From the NCBI RefSeq assembly GCF_014196915.1, contig NZ_JACIEP010000012.1, forward strand, positions 62,001 to 126,000: a stretch of 64,000 nucleotides of DNA, written 5' to 3'. The translations under genes were made by a program, and so were the position numbers. The stretch's first letter is position 1, and every line of letters begins with the position of its first letter. Below are positions 45,701 through 53,787 of the stretch, in pieces. The notes under the pieces are model-generated. The model ran no database searches, was not told the origin of the DNA, and was given only the letters and a program-made list of their open reading frames with translations. Source of the stretch: Dysgonomonas hofstadii. GTDB lineage: Bacteria > Bacteroidota > Bacteroidia > Bacteroidales > Dysgonomonadaceae.

Positions 45701-46836
45701 TTCTTTGTCGCCAGATTATACAGATTCAGTCCATTATCGTTCGTGCCGATCCATAATTCGGAAGGGCTGTCTTCTACGATACAACTGACAACATTATCAC
45801 TCAGAGAATTCATATGGGGAATATGATATATCCTTTCAAACTGGTTTTGCAGCAAATGATGATAATTCAATCCACCATAGAATGTTCCAAGCCACATCGC
45901 TCCCTGGTTATCCAAATATAGGGTCCGGACTGAATTTTGGTTGATAGACCTTTTCTCAATTTCATTACTGTAATAACGGCTGAATGTATCTTCAATCTCA
46001 TCATAAATGTTTAGTCCGATAAAGGTCCCCACCCATAATCGTTGCTGATTATCGAAGCACAGACTTCGGACAAAGTCGGAAGAAATACTGTTCGGATCGT
46101 TTTTGTCGTTCCTGTAATTCTTCAGGTTCCCGTCATCTGCGATATAATATAGCCCGTTCCCTTCAGTAGCAATCCATATTCCCTTTCGTCCGATACAGAT
46201 ATCCATTATATTTTTACTGGCTAACTCTTTTCTGTATAAGACTATATTTTCGTCTTTAGGGTTCATCATGTACAGACCCTTGTCTGTTCCTATCAGTATG
46301 AGGTCATTATATTTAGCCAGTATATGAAAATTTTCGCATAATATCCCTTTTGGAGAAAGTATCCTGTATGTTTTATGATCAATGTTATAAGATAGTAATC
46401 CTTCGCTTGTAGCAAGATACAGATCAGACGTAGACGATTGTATGATGCTGTTTATCTGCGCCTTGTATGGATACGTACTGAATATATCTTTTTTTGAGTC
46501 ATAAGATGCGATTCCGGCATTGGTACCGATCCATAGTTCTCCCTTTTCGTTGATGAAGAGGCTCCGGATAAAATCGGATTGTATAGAATTAGGGTTATTA
46601 TTTTCGTGCCTGTATACAGTGAAGGTATATCCATCATATCTGTTGAGTCCATCGGCTGTTGCTATCCAGAGAAATCCTTTTTTATCTTGTATAATGTCAA
46701 ATACAGTACTTTGCGATAGTCCGTTTTCTACAGATAATGACGAGAATTTAATGGGTGGAGTCCGTTTATTTGTATAGGCATTTCCTGTTAATACTATCAA
46801 GAGAAGTAAAAGAACAGATAGATTTCTTTTTATCAT
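42775..46836 (-). CDS. Hybrid two-component system regulator (HTCS), heparin locus
   Basis: Inner-membrane sensor-regulator of 1353 residues. Order: signal peptide (LLLLLIVLTGNAYT); repeated propeller blades such as FLWIATADGLNRYDGYTF and LWIGTNAGIASYD (about 25-720); Y_Y_Y domain (about 725-790); transmembrane segment near 800 (TLFILIGLITLFLLFKFF); HisKA with ISHEFRTPLTLI, His842; HATPase (LSNLLSNAFKFT, GTGIGLSLVK); receiver with LLIIEDDLDVR and Asp1149 in VITDLMLPGIDG; AraC HTH with MAMSRSNLHLKMKAI and the final PTEYVKD. All signalling residues are kept. In B. thetaiotaomicron the matching PUL regulator (BT4663) responds to heparin-derived oligosaccharides. It lies between the PL13 gene and the PL12 gene, on the same strand as both. 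Confidence 0.97.
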   Translation of the reverse strand: MIKRNLSVLLLLLIVLTGNAYTNKRTPPIKFSSLSVENGLSQSTVFDIIQDKKGFLWIATADGLNRYDGYTFTVYRHENNNPNSIQSDFIRSLFINEKGELWIGTNAGIASYDSKKDIFSTYPYKAQINSIIQSSTSDLYLATSEGLLSYNIDHKTYRILSPKGILCENFHILAKYNDLILIGTDKGLYMMNPKDENIVLYRKELASKNIMDICIGRKGIWIATEGNGLYYIADDGNLKNYRNDKNDPNSISSDFVRSLCFDNQQRLWVGTFIGLNIYDEIEDTFSRYYSNEIEKRSINQNSVRTLYLDNQGAMWLGTFYGGLNYHHLLQNQFERIYHIPHMNSLSDNVVSCIVEDSPSELWIGTNDNGLNLYNLATKKFTYYTKNPNSNNAILSNNIKAVLVDGDFVYIGSHGGGMGKLDKRTNRIKNYTNQNSAVGSDNVYSLSKDIRGNIWIGTLEGLTIYNPQNDTFSSFDSFLQESKSNKELLKKLNKSHIYVLYLDTKQQMWFGTENGVYTYSFLTKDIKEYNIGIKNQPSTKNRIYCIAEDSQNRIWIGTNLGLNRLNDNPQSFKTITTADGLPNNNIYGILQDSFGRLWLSTNRGLACYNPNSEEIRTYTMLDGLQGEQFNNYAYCKTSSGEIFFGGINGITAFSPEHLTDNPFTPSVIITQLLLFNKPVIPGDNTDILSEDISETKKIILKPNQTSFGLLFTVPNYLSAQHNTFAYKLDGFDNDWTYTDDRRMISYSNLKHGKYTFYVKAANNAGKWNDEPTILEIEILPYWWETVWAKTLFILIGLITLFLLFKFFYNRQLLKNQLALERLEKEKIEEVNQMKLRFFINISHEFRTPLTLIVSPLQEIQSMTNDKRILNQVKTIQRNSNKLLYLVNQLMDYRRAELGVFELKVVEQNLLPQVENSMNLFERLSKQKNIDFILEDELRNKPALYDPHYLDLILSNLLSNAFKFTPDNGSIIINLKFADNNFILSVKDTGIGISPEYQARIFERFYQVNSDNIGTGIGLSLVKRLVDLHHGHITVESVPGKSSEFTVFFPQDKELYSQNELSDIHKDDVLKNTFRDDVDIVRLLKENDREVDLQEEISENKPSLLIIEDDLDVRNYLVDNFRPSANVLAVADGEEGLKLIKENKIDLVITDLMLPGIDGLKVCKSIKQNIRTSHIPVIMLTAKTNQQDQIEGLSVGADDYVYKPFNISILKMKVHNMIKSRARTLEHYSNSLDVDPQMITFNEMDKEFLEKAKSIVEQNLDNIDFSVDDFCAQMAMSRSNLHLKMKAITGESTIEFIKKIRFSHACNLLKEGRYSIAEISVMVGFNTPSYFTSSFKKYFGILPTEYVKDIKKTDK

Positions 46837-46978
46837 TTTTCTTGTCCCCGTTATATTATGTGCGATCAGTATTTATTATAATCGTACAGGTTTTTATCTA
46901 TATGAATACTATACAACTTGCTGTATTCATTGATATTAGATATAAAGATACATTCTATAAGAATAACAATATGGGCTT

Positions 46979-48145
46979 TTAATTATTTATCGGAATATTT
47001 AACTTTTCCTCTTTATATCCTGCCAGATTGTAGCAAACAGGAATAGTGCTATTTCCTACTCTGTAGATGCCAAATTTGAAATAATAGCCATCGTCGTCAT
47101 TTCGTCCGATAAGTATTGTTTCGTTTTTTACCAAATGTTTGTTTATGAGTTTATTACCCTCGTTGTAGGATGTTTTAACGTCCAATTTTCCGGGAACTTG
47201 TATTTTTTCAGATTCACCACTGTATTTAGTCCATTTAATATCTAGTATAAAAGTGACCCAGCGATCTTTAGGAAAATCATCGAAGGGCATTTTGTATGCA
47301 ATGGTAGAGGCTTTGTATTCTGATGTCAATGGTTGCATAATATTGGCTTTATCCGGACTGGCATTACAGCGATCAGTTTTATCTGTCAGCCATTTCCGGT
47401 CAGAATTGGCCTTAATGTAAAAGTAGCCGTTTGAAAAACCAAATGCCAGCGGAGGATATCCACCCTGTTCTATCAGCCAACCATTAGGCTTGCCGGCTTT
47501 ATAGCTTGTCGTACCATCTTCGTTCACTGTTTTTATTATATCGTGGGCGATATTCTTCCTGAATATCATCTGGTCGTATAACTCGAGGAATTCGGTTACC
47601 GTAAGTTTTTTTACTATTCCTTCAGGTGTAGATACCAATGTGCGGTCAGGCATGCCGTGCCATTGGGCGAAAATTGTAGAAACATCTCTCTGCAATGCTG
47701 AAGGCACATATATAGAAAATGTATATTTCCAATGACTACCTTGCTCACAAATACCTTTGCCGTAATGATATACAGTTTTCATCTTCTGAGCATTCAGAAA
47801 TACATCTTCCGTAAATCCTTTAAAGTCTTGTGCTGTAGCGTAACAATAAGATAATTCGGCTCTGCCTTTTGTTTCTCCTTCACTATATCCGGCGAGGGTG
47901 TTGTCATTTTCTTTCAGTTCGAAGCGGAATGATGGTTCCCCATTAAATGGTAATGTATAATCGTAACAGATAGCATATTTCTTTTTAGTTCCCACCGCTA
48001 CCCATTCATCGTTTATAATCTGGTCTGCCCGGACGGTATCGGCTTGTACATTTACCCGTTCGGTAATTGTGATCAACTCTTTATTCTGGGTGGAAACAAG
48101 TTGGCAGATAAGCAAAAATAAGATAGCTACAATTATTCTAGACAT
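46979..48145 (-). CDS. hepA: Heparin lyase I, PL13
   Basis: Exported lyase of 388 residues; signal peptide ends about LVSTQ. It cleaves highly sulfated heparin at glucosamine-iduronate-2-sulfate linkages by beta-elimination. The beta-jelly-roll family signature is strong: TERVNVQADTVRADQII, YSEGETKGRAELSYCYAT, the catalytic-cleft motif AQWHGMPDRTL with His163, then KPNGWLIEQGGYPPLAFGFS, YIKANSDRKWLTDK, EYKASTIAYKMPF and GRNDDDGYYFKFGIYRVG. These closely match remembered B. thetaiotaomicron BT4675 and Pedobacter HepA, and the length fits (376-384). In B. thetaiotaomicron the PL13 gene sits several genes away from the SusC/D block. Here it is 44 bp downstream of another lyase, inside the operon. 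Confidence 0.96.
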   Translation of the reverse strand: MSRIIVAILFLLICQLVSTQNKELITITERVNVQADTVRADQIINDEWVAVGTKKKYAICYDYTLPFNGEPSFRFELKENDNTLAGYSEGETKGRAELSYCYATAQDFKGFTEDVFLNAQKMKTVYHYGKGICEQGSHWKYTFSIYVPSALQRDVSTIFAQWHGMPDRTLVSTPEGIVKKLTVTEFLELYDQMIFRKNIAHDIIKTVNEDGTTSYKAGKPNGWLIEQGGYPPLAFGFSNGYFYIKANSDRKWLTDKTDRCNASPDKANIMQPLTSEYKASTIAYKMPFDDFPKDRWVTFILDIKWTKYSGESEKIQVPGKLDVKTSYNEGNKLINKHLVKNETILIGRNDDDGYYFKFGIYRVGNSTIPVCYNLAGYKEEKLNIPINN

Positions 48146-48189
48146 GGTATGTGATTATGATGTTGACTTAAACAATAAAGGTATGAACA

Positions 48190-50730
48190 TTATCTTGCAA
48201 TATCAGGCAATTCGTCTGTCAGCTGATCTATTATTTTGCCTTTTTCACGAATGATAGTTTTACCCTGATTTATATATTCTACCGCATCTCCTTTCCCATT
48301 TTTTATTTTAAGGGAAGGTTTTTTTTGCCCGTCCATCTCAGCTTCTATAATCCATCCATTGATTTTCCACAGTCCGTTCTGTCCGGATTCCGGCGAACCG
48401 ATTTTTTTAGAAGTTCCTTTTTTATCCAGTTGAATTATTGTCAGGAATCTGTTGGATTCGGATTTATCTAATGTCGAAAACTCCAGATGCCAGTGTTTAG
48501 CATACTCATATGGTTGGCCATTATCAGACCCTCCCCGGTTTTTCCAGTTGATTGCAGGAGAGAAGAATTCATCGGTTATGTAACTTCTTGACGGTTGTTG
48601 ACAAAAGATATCGACTCTGCTGTCGGCGACTTCATTCTGACCCCAGATTACATTTTCTTTATCTCCTTTTTCCATTTTATTATAGGAATGTAGCAGCCAT
48701 GTCCATTCAACAGGTCTTTTTGCTTTCAATTCATCGTATATAACAATAATATTCGGCCGGAGAAATATGAAATGCCTGCGGAAACGAGTAATTCCCGGAT
48801 CCCCAAACCCGTTTTCTTTTGTATATTTTACCTCAAATTGTTTCATTCTGTCTATCCAGAAAGGAGTAGTTATCGGGCCATAAGCATGAGTGGCATCTCC
48901 CAGAACGTAGGTGAACGCTGGGGTATCCCTGAAACGGGCTATCCAGCCATAGCCATTTTCACCTATTACCTGTGCCATGCCGTCTGCCAGGATGGTATTA
49001 TGTCCACGGGTGCGGTAATGCATCAGTGTATGCTTATCTGTGAAGTTGCTGTAATGTCCCGATCCTCCAAACATTTGCTTTCCTCCCACATTGATTCCAA
49101 AACCATTATGTGCAGCATGTGCATGACCTGTCGATCCGAATGGGAGATCCATGAAGGAAATCATCACGTCATTGGGTGTATTGGTTACATCGTTATGCAT
49201 CAATGCAAAACCGGCGTTTCTGAATAATAAGCTTTGAGGTAAGTGTTTTGGCGAACGCGGAATTATATCTCCATACCTATTTTTGGTCATTAACCGATAA
49301 AAAGAGAAATTGGTGCTCTCATTTACTATTTCTTTTTTTTCTTCGCTTATCTCATCCGCATACCACCGGGCATAAGGATCATGTAGCTCACGTGCCAGTG
49401 CATCTGCAAATCCCCAGTAACTTTTTCCCGGTTTGTTCTGATTTTCCGCATTATCTCCGAAGCCTGTGGAATAAGAGTCCTTCGGATAAGAGTAGATAAG
49501 GAATCGGGAAAGGTTACGATAATAGGGTATATTAAAAAAGTCAGTACCGGTAAATCTTTTAAATATAAACGGCATATAGATGAATGTTTCAAAGTTGACC
49601 TGAAAATAACTTGTGCCGTCATGCCATCCGCCATCATGTCCTCCCAGTATGGGGAACCGGCAACACCAGACTTCGTAACAATACGATAGCCACTGCCTTG
49701 CTTCGGGTAGGTCGTTCATTGTGGCAATAGCTGTGAAGCACAATCGGCGCAGGGTATGTTGCCATACATGATTATCCATCGAATGCGTTTCAAACTCATT
49801 GGCATATTTGTTGAAAAATTTATTTCCCCGTATGCTAATAGCTTTTAGAAGTGTTTGTTTTTCTTCGGGTGTCGCAATATCATATGCAACATCATATGCC
49901 ACAGCCATAGCCAGCATTATACTTGCCGAATTGAAATCTTCTCGTGTAGCATATCCTTCCGGATTCATTTCTGCTAAATGTAAAGCTTGTTTTAGTGCTG
50001 TTGCCGCATATTTTATATCTCCTGTCAGCAGATATGCCATCGCGAGATTTTTAACAGGCTCTTTTACCTTATCGCCAAAGCGGTGATACATAAAAGTCAT
50101 CATGACATTTCTCTGCGATACGGTCATATCGGTTGTGTCACGCGGGCGTGTAGGTATTTCTTCCGGTAAGGGGGCTTTTAGTTGCCTTTCAGCCTTTTTT
50201 ATAATATTTTCAGCTTCCGGATTATTTCTGTTCCTCTCTTTGAAGTCGCTCAGTTCCGATGGAGAAACATATAACCGGGGGTGGGAAAGACTGCAATCCG
50301 TTAGAAATTCTTCGATGGGAGGAGTCTCAAACTCTGGTATATTCTCCTGTACTTTAAAATCGTATATGTCAGACCATTCTATGCCGGCTGGAGTAACAGT
50401 ACCATACTGCCAATACCATTTACCAACATTTACCTTTCTGTGAGTACTGTACATAGCCCATTGTATCTCGCTACTCTCTATTGTGTTTTCTTTGGGGAAT
50501 GTATTATCCTGTGACAGTCTTACCTTGTATGTCTTACCTTTTTTTGCAGGCCAGAGCAAAGCCGGAGGATTCATATTTACGACCTTACCGTCCGTAGGAA
50601 CCGCCCATTCACGATAACGCGGGTAAAGCGCTTTCTGGCCGGGCTGCTTTTCTATTTCTTTATTTTGAGCAAATGAAGAAGAGAGAAGGAAGACTGAAGA
50701 AATAACTGTAACGAGATATTTTGCTGACAT
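48190..50730 (-). CDS. DUF4962/heparinase II-III-like polysaccharide lyase
   Basis: Exported protein of 846 residues; signal peptide ends SSSFAQ. Residues about 30-130 resemble an FN3-like module (LLWPAKKGKTYKVRLSQD, WYWQYGTVTPAGIEWSD). HPRLYVSP near 150 opens a DUF4962-type alpha-toroid (YATREDFNSASIMLAMAVAYDVAYD, SMDNHVWQHTLRRL, GGWHDGTSYFQVN). The C-terminal beta-sandwich carries GHAHAAHNGFGINVGGKQMFGGSG and HYRTRGHNTILADG. Asn-His, Tyr and His residues typical of toroid-type lyases are present. The length is above HepB (772). PL21- or PL33-like families fit best, but the exact family was not resolved. Its place between GH88 and PL13 argues for heparin or heparan sulfate, though hyaluronan or chondroitin cannot be excluded. 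Confidence 0.85.
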   Translation of the reverse strand: MSAKYLVTVISSVFLLSSSFAQNKEIEKQPGQKALYPRYREWAVPTDGKVVNMNPPALLWPAKKGKTYKVRLSQDNTFPKENTIESSEIQWAMYSTHRKVNVGKWYWQYGTVTPAGIEWSDIYDFKVQENIPEFETPPIEEFLTDCSLSHPRLYVSPSELSDFKERNRNNPEAENIIKKAERQLKAPLPEEIPTRPRDTTDMTVSQRNVMMTFMYHRFGDKVKEPVKNLAMAYLLTGDIKYAATALKQALHLAEMNPEGYATREDFNSASIMLAMAVAYDVAYDIATPEEKQTLLKAISIRGNKFFNKYANEFETHSMDNHVWQHTLRRLCFTAIATMNDLPEARQWLSYCYEVWCCRFPILGGHDGGWHDGTSYFQVNFETFIYMPFIFKRFTGTDFFNIPYYRNLSRFLIYSYPKDSYSTGFGDNAENQNKPGKSYWGFADALARELHDPYARWYADEISEEKKEIVNESTNFSFYRLMTKNRYGDIIPRSPKHLPQSLLFRNAGFALMHNDVTNTPNDVMISFMDLPFGSTGHAHAAHNGFGINVGGKQMFGGSGHYSNFTDKHTLMHYRTRGHNTILADGMAQVIGENGYGWIARFRDTPAFTYVLGDATHAYGPITTPFWIDRMKQFEVKYTKENGFGDPGITRFRRHFIFLRPNIIVIYDELKAKRPVEWTWLLHSYNKMEKGDKENVIWGQNEVADSRVDIFCQQPSRSYITDEFFSPAINWKNRGGSDNGQPYEYAKHWHLEFSTLDKSESNRFLTIIQLDKKGTSKKIGSPESGQNGLWKINGWIIEAEMDGQKKPSLKIKNGKGDAVEYINQGKTIIREKGKIIDQLTDELPDIAR

Positions 50731-50748
50731 ATACGGTTTTTTATTTTA

Positions 50749-52035
50749 TTATAAATCTTTGTATTCTATATTCTTCAGTTTCATATATCTGTCCAGACCC
50801 TCAAGGAAATAATAATCGGCGTAATTTAGGGGTACGTCTATCTCCGAACCATTTGGTAATGAACCTGTGGAGTGTTTTAATATAAAGCCCTGATTGGATC
50901 CTAGAGTAGCGAGATAATTATCGCTGGAGAGATTTTGAAGAATCTTTTCAGCATAATCGAAATATTTACTGCCATCCTCAACCATAGTACTGAGTTCAAT
51001 GAATGCAGAAGCTGTGATGGATGCGGCAGATGCATCGCGGGGAGTTTCTGGTGTATCAGGTGCATCGTAATCCCATAACGGAATAAGATCAGCCGTTTTA
51101 ACTCTGCTCATTATGAATGTTGCTATATTGATTGCCTGATCCAGATAGGCTTTGTTCTTAGTTTCCCTATAGCATGAGACATAGCCGTATGCGGCCCAGG
51201 CTTGTCCACGCGACCACGAAGATTCATCGTTTTTTCCCTGATGTGTTTGTCTGCGCTCTACCGTACCGTCATTATTGTAACTTACTACATGGTATGAAGA
51301 ATAATCGGGACGGAAATGGTTTGCCATTGTTTTATCTGCATGTATCAGGGCAACATCCTTGTATTTGCTATCACCTGTAAGATGGGATACATAGAATAGT
51401 AGATCCAGATTCATCATATTGTCTATAATCACAGGAAAATTCCATGTTCCGAAATCCCAGGAACGAATCGCTCCTATAGTGGGGTCGAATCTCGAAATAA
51501 GGTTATCAGCTGTGCGGATAAGTATAGGGATAATTGTATCGTTAGCAGCAAAACGCTCTGCGTTACCGTAACTGCAATTGATCATAAAACCCAGATCGTG
51601 AGTTTTTGTGTAATTGCTGACAGGATATAGCAGATTGGTATATCTGGTCGCTTGTTCCTTCAAGGAATTATCTCCTGTAATGTGGTACGCGTACCATAAG
51701 CTGCCCGGAAAGAATCCACTTGTCCAGTCGTAAACGTCGGCTAGTCTTCTCTGTCCAAGTCTATTGCTGTTTGGATTGGGACGTAACGAATCTTTAAATG
51801 CCGAATAATCTTTCTCTAATTGTTTACATAGGAACTCGGTATCGTATCCTACCCATATGGAACGGGGTATTTTTGCTGAATCAGAAATCTCTCGGGCAGT
51901 CATATCCAACTGAGCAACTGATACATCAATGCTTTTCTTTATCCAACTATGATCTTCCTTCGATTTGTTGTTACACGATACCATTGCCGCCAACAGGCAA
52001 ATACAAATAGCTAGTTTTGTTTTCAAGTTATTCAT
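50749..52035 (-). CDS. GH88 unsaturated glucuronyl hydrolase lipoprotein
   Basis: Lipoprotein of 428 residues; the signal ends LLAAMVSC. It hydrates the 4,5-unsaturated uronate left by the lyases, releasing it from the disaccharide. The (alpha/alpha)6-barrel motifs are RRLADVYDWTSGFFPGSLWYAYHITGD, HDLGFMINCSYGNAER (catalytic Asp147), FPVIIDNMMNLDLL (Asp205), THQGKNDESSWSRGQAWAAYGY and IPLWDYDAPDTPETPRDASAASI. It sits 36 bp after SusD and 18 bp before the DUF4962 lyase, the same position as BT4658 next to SusD BT4659. As a lipoprotein it is probably held in the periplasm. Confidence 0.95.
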   Translation of the reverse strand: MNNLKTKLAICICLLAAMVSCNNKSKEDHSWIKKSIDVSVAQLDMTAREISDSAKIPRSIWVGYDTEFLCKQLEKDYSAFKDSLRPNPNSNRLGQRRLADVYDWTSGFFPGSLWYAYHITGDNSLKEQATRYTNLLYPVSNYTKTHDLGFMINCSYGNAERFAANDTIIPILIRTADNLISRFDPTIGAIRSWDFGTWNFPVIIDNMMNLDLLFYVSHLTGDSKYKDVALIHADKTMANHFRPDYSSYHVVSYNNDGTVERRQTHQGKNDESSWSRGQAWAAYGYVSCYRETKNKAYLDQAINIATFIMSRVKTADLIPLWDYDAPDTPETPRDASAASITASAFIELSTMVEDGSKYFDYAEKILQNLSSDNYLATLGSNQGFILKHSTGSLPNGSEIDVPLNYADYYFLEGLDRYMKLKNIEYKDL

Positions 52036-52071
52036 CTTTACTTTAGTACTTATATCTCATTAATATTAATA

Positions 52072-53769
52072 TTATTGCCATCCGGGATTTTGTTTAAACT
52101 GAGACATCAGGTCCATATCCCGCTGTGGTATAGGGAATAGCTCGTGTTTGCCTTTTGTTGTAAATCCGGGCTTTGCAACGGCATAATTAGGAGAATCGGA
52201 AGAACTCCACCAGGTACCCAATGCTCCTGCTGTTTCTTTTACAGTTTCATAATAGATGCCCCAGCGTATCAGGTCGAGTCTTCTATGTCCTTCAAAAGCC
52301 AGCTCAAATGCCCGCTCTTTACGTATAGCCTGCCGGAATCCGTCTTCGTTCAGCCCGCTTGGAAGATCGGCCACATTACTGGTTGTATTTGTTGGTAAAC
52401 CATATCCGCGGCGGCGAACAATATTCACTGCGGTATATGCTTCTGCTGTAGGACTTTTCTTCCATTCATTAAGGGCTTCTGCATATATCAGCAACACATC
52501 GGCGTAGCGAAGTATATACCAGTTAACATTCGATTTGTCATTGTTAATGAGCTTGTTGCTTTGAGGTACATATTTTTCGGTATCCCATTTACCCGGAGTG
52601 TAATTTTGCTTTTCTTTCTGTTTTTTTAGTGGATCTGCATCATTGGCAATAGCAATATCTTCCGTATCGCTTGCACCTTTTACCCAAAGTGTTTTCTGGG
52701 GATCATATCTGTAATTAGCGACGGCGATGTCTCTACGCTTGTCTCCTTCATAGTTTCTCCAGTCGAGAATAAAAGTATGTACTACTTTTACATTTCCGGC
52801 ATTACTTCCCCGCTCTCCGGCGATTGCTGTTGCTTTCACTCCATTCCATTTTCCTATACGTCCTACAGGGTCTGTTGCCGCTCCTGTAGTAGTGGGAGAA
52901 TAGAAAGATACTTCAATCAGGCTCTCTTTAGAGTCCCAAACCCCTGCTCCTGAGTTTTTCCACAACTGCTCATAATCCTCTAAGAGGTCATGCTTTCCGG
53001 ATTCTATCAGAATTTGTGCCGTTTTAGCAGCTTTTTCCCATTTTGATTCATCTTTTATGGGATAACCGGCCCAGGTAGCGTATACTTTGGCAAGGAGCCC
53101 GAGCACAGAGCCTTTTGAAAGACGGAAGCTACTGTTTCTCCGTGACGAGTCATCTATTGCATAAGGGAGATTCTCAATAGCATATAATAAATCTTGTTCG
53201 ATAAATTCATAGACCTTAATCGGGTCTTCTTGTACAAAGGATGAAGGATGCTGGCTAGACATGGCTGTATTGGCCATTAATGCGATGTTTCCGTATCTGC
53301 GTACCAGTTCGAAATTGTATAATGCACGTAATCCCCGGGCTTCGGCAATGTAAATAGTGGCGAGGCTCTTGTCAGTATCCGTATAGTTTACCATTTTGCG
53401 CTGTATCTCTTCTATAAAATCGTTTGCATTATATATGGAATTATACAATGTGGCCCAAGTATTTTGTATCTCAGCCTGATTAGCCGAAAACGAATTTGTA
53501 GGAATGATGCGGAAGTTCTCATTGGTACTACCTTCCACTTGCGAAATATCTGTACCCATAGTGAATAATATAGACATATGGTATCCGTACATGGCATCAG
53601 TTACCATATTGCGATAAACTCCCAGTAATACGGTTTCTGCTTCGGAGGCATTGAGCATATACTTACCTTTATCTATGTCTGTTTTTGATTCTTCATCCAG
53701 AAAGTCTGAACAAGCAGCATTTAGCATTAACATTGCCGGAATCAGTATATAATAAATTATTTTTTTCAT
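52072..53769 (-). CDS. SusD-family surface glycan-binding lipoprotein, heparin locus
   Basis: SusD-like lid protein of 565 residues; the signal ends LMLNAAC (lipobox), followed by SDFLDEESKTD. Helical motifs YIAEARGLRALYNFELVRRYGNI, YILRYADVLLIYAEALNEW and RKERAFELAFEGHRRLDLIRWG are the standard SusD set. The end LFPIPQRDMDLMSQFKQNPGWQ is typical. It pairs with the SusC encoded 18 bp upstream in transcription order. From context it should bind heparin/heparan sulfate oligosaccharides at the cell surface. Confidence 0.97.
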   Translation of the reverse strand: MKKIIYYILIPAMLMLNAACSDFLDEESKTDIDKGKYMLNASEAETVLLGVYRNMVTDAMYGYHMSILFTMGTDISQVEGSTNENFRIIPTNSFSANQAEIQNTWATLYNSIYNANDFIEEIQRKMVNYTDTDKSLATIYIAEARGLRALYNFELVRRYGNIALMANTAMSSQHPSSFVQEDPIKVYEFIEQDLLYAIENLPYAIDDSSRRNSSFRLSKGSVLGLLAKVYATWAGYPIKDESKWEKAAKTAQILIESGKHDLLEDYEQLWKNSGAGVWDSKESLIEVSFYSPTTTGAATDPVGRIGKWNGVKATAIAGERGSNAGNVKVVHTFILDWRNYEGDKRRDIAVANYRYDPQKTLWVKGASDTEDIAIANDADPLKKQKEKQNYTPGKWDTEKYVPQSNKLINNDKSNVNWYILRYADVLLIYAEALNEWKKSPTAEAYTAVNIVRRRGYGLPTNTTSNVADLPSGLNEDGFRQAIRKERAFELAFEGHRRLDLIRWGIYYETVKETAGALGTWWSSSDSPNYAVAKPGFTTKGKHELFPIPQRDMDLMSQFKQNPGWQ

Positions 53770-53787
53770 TTGTTCTTCATTTGTTGA

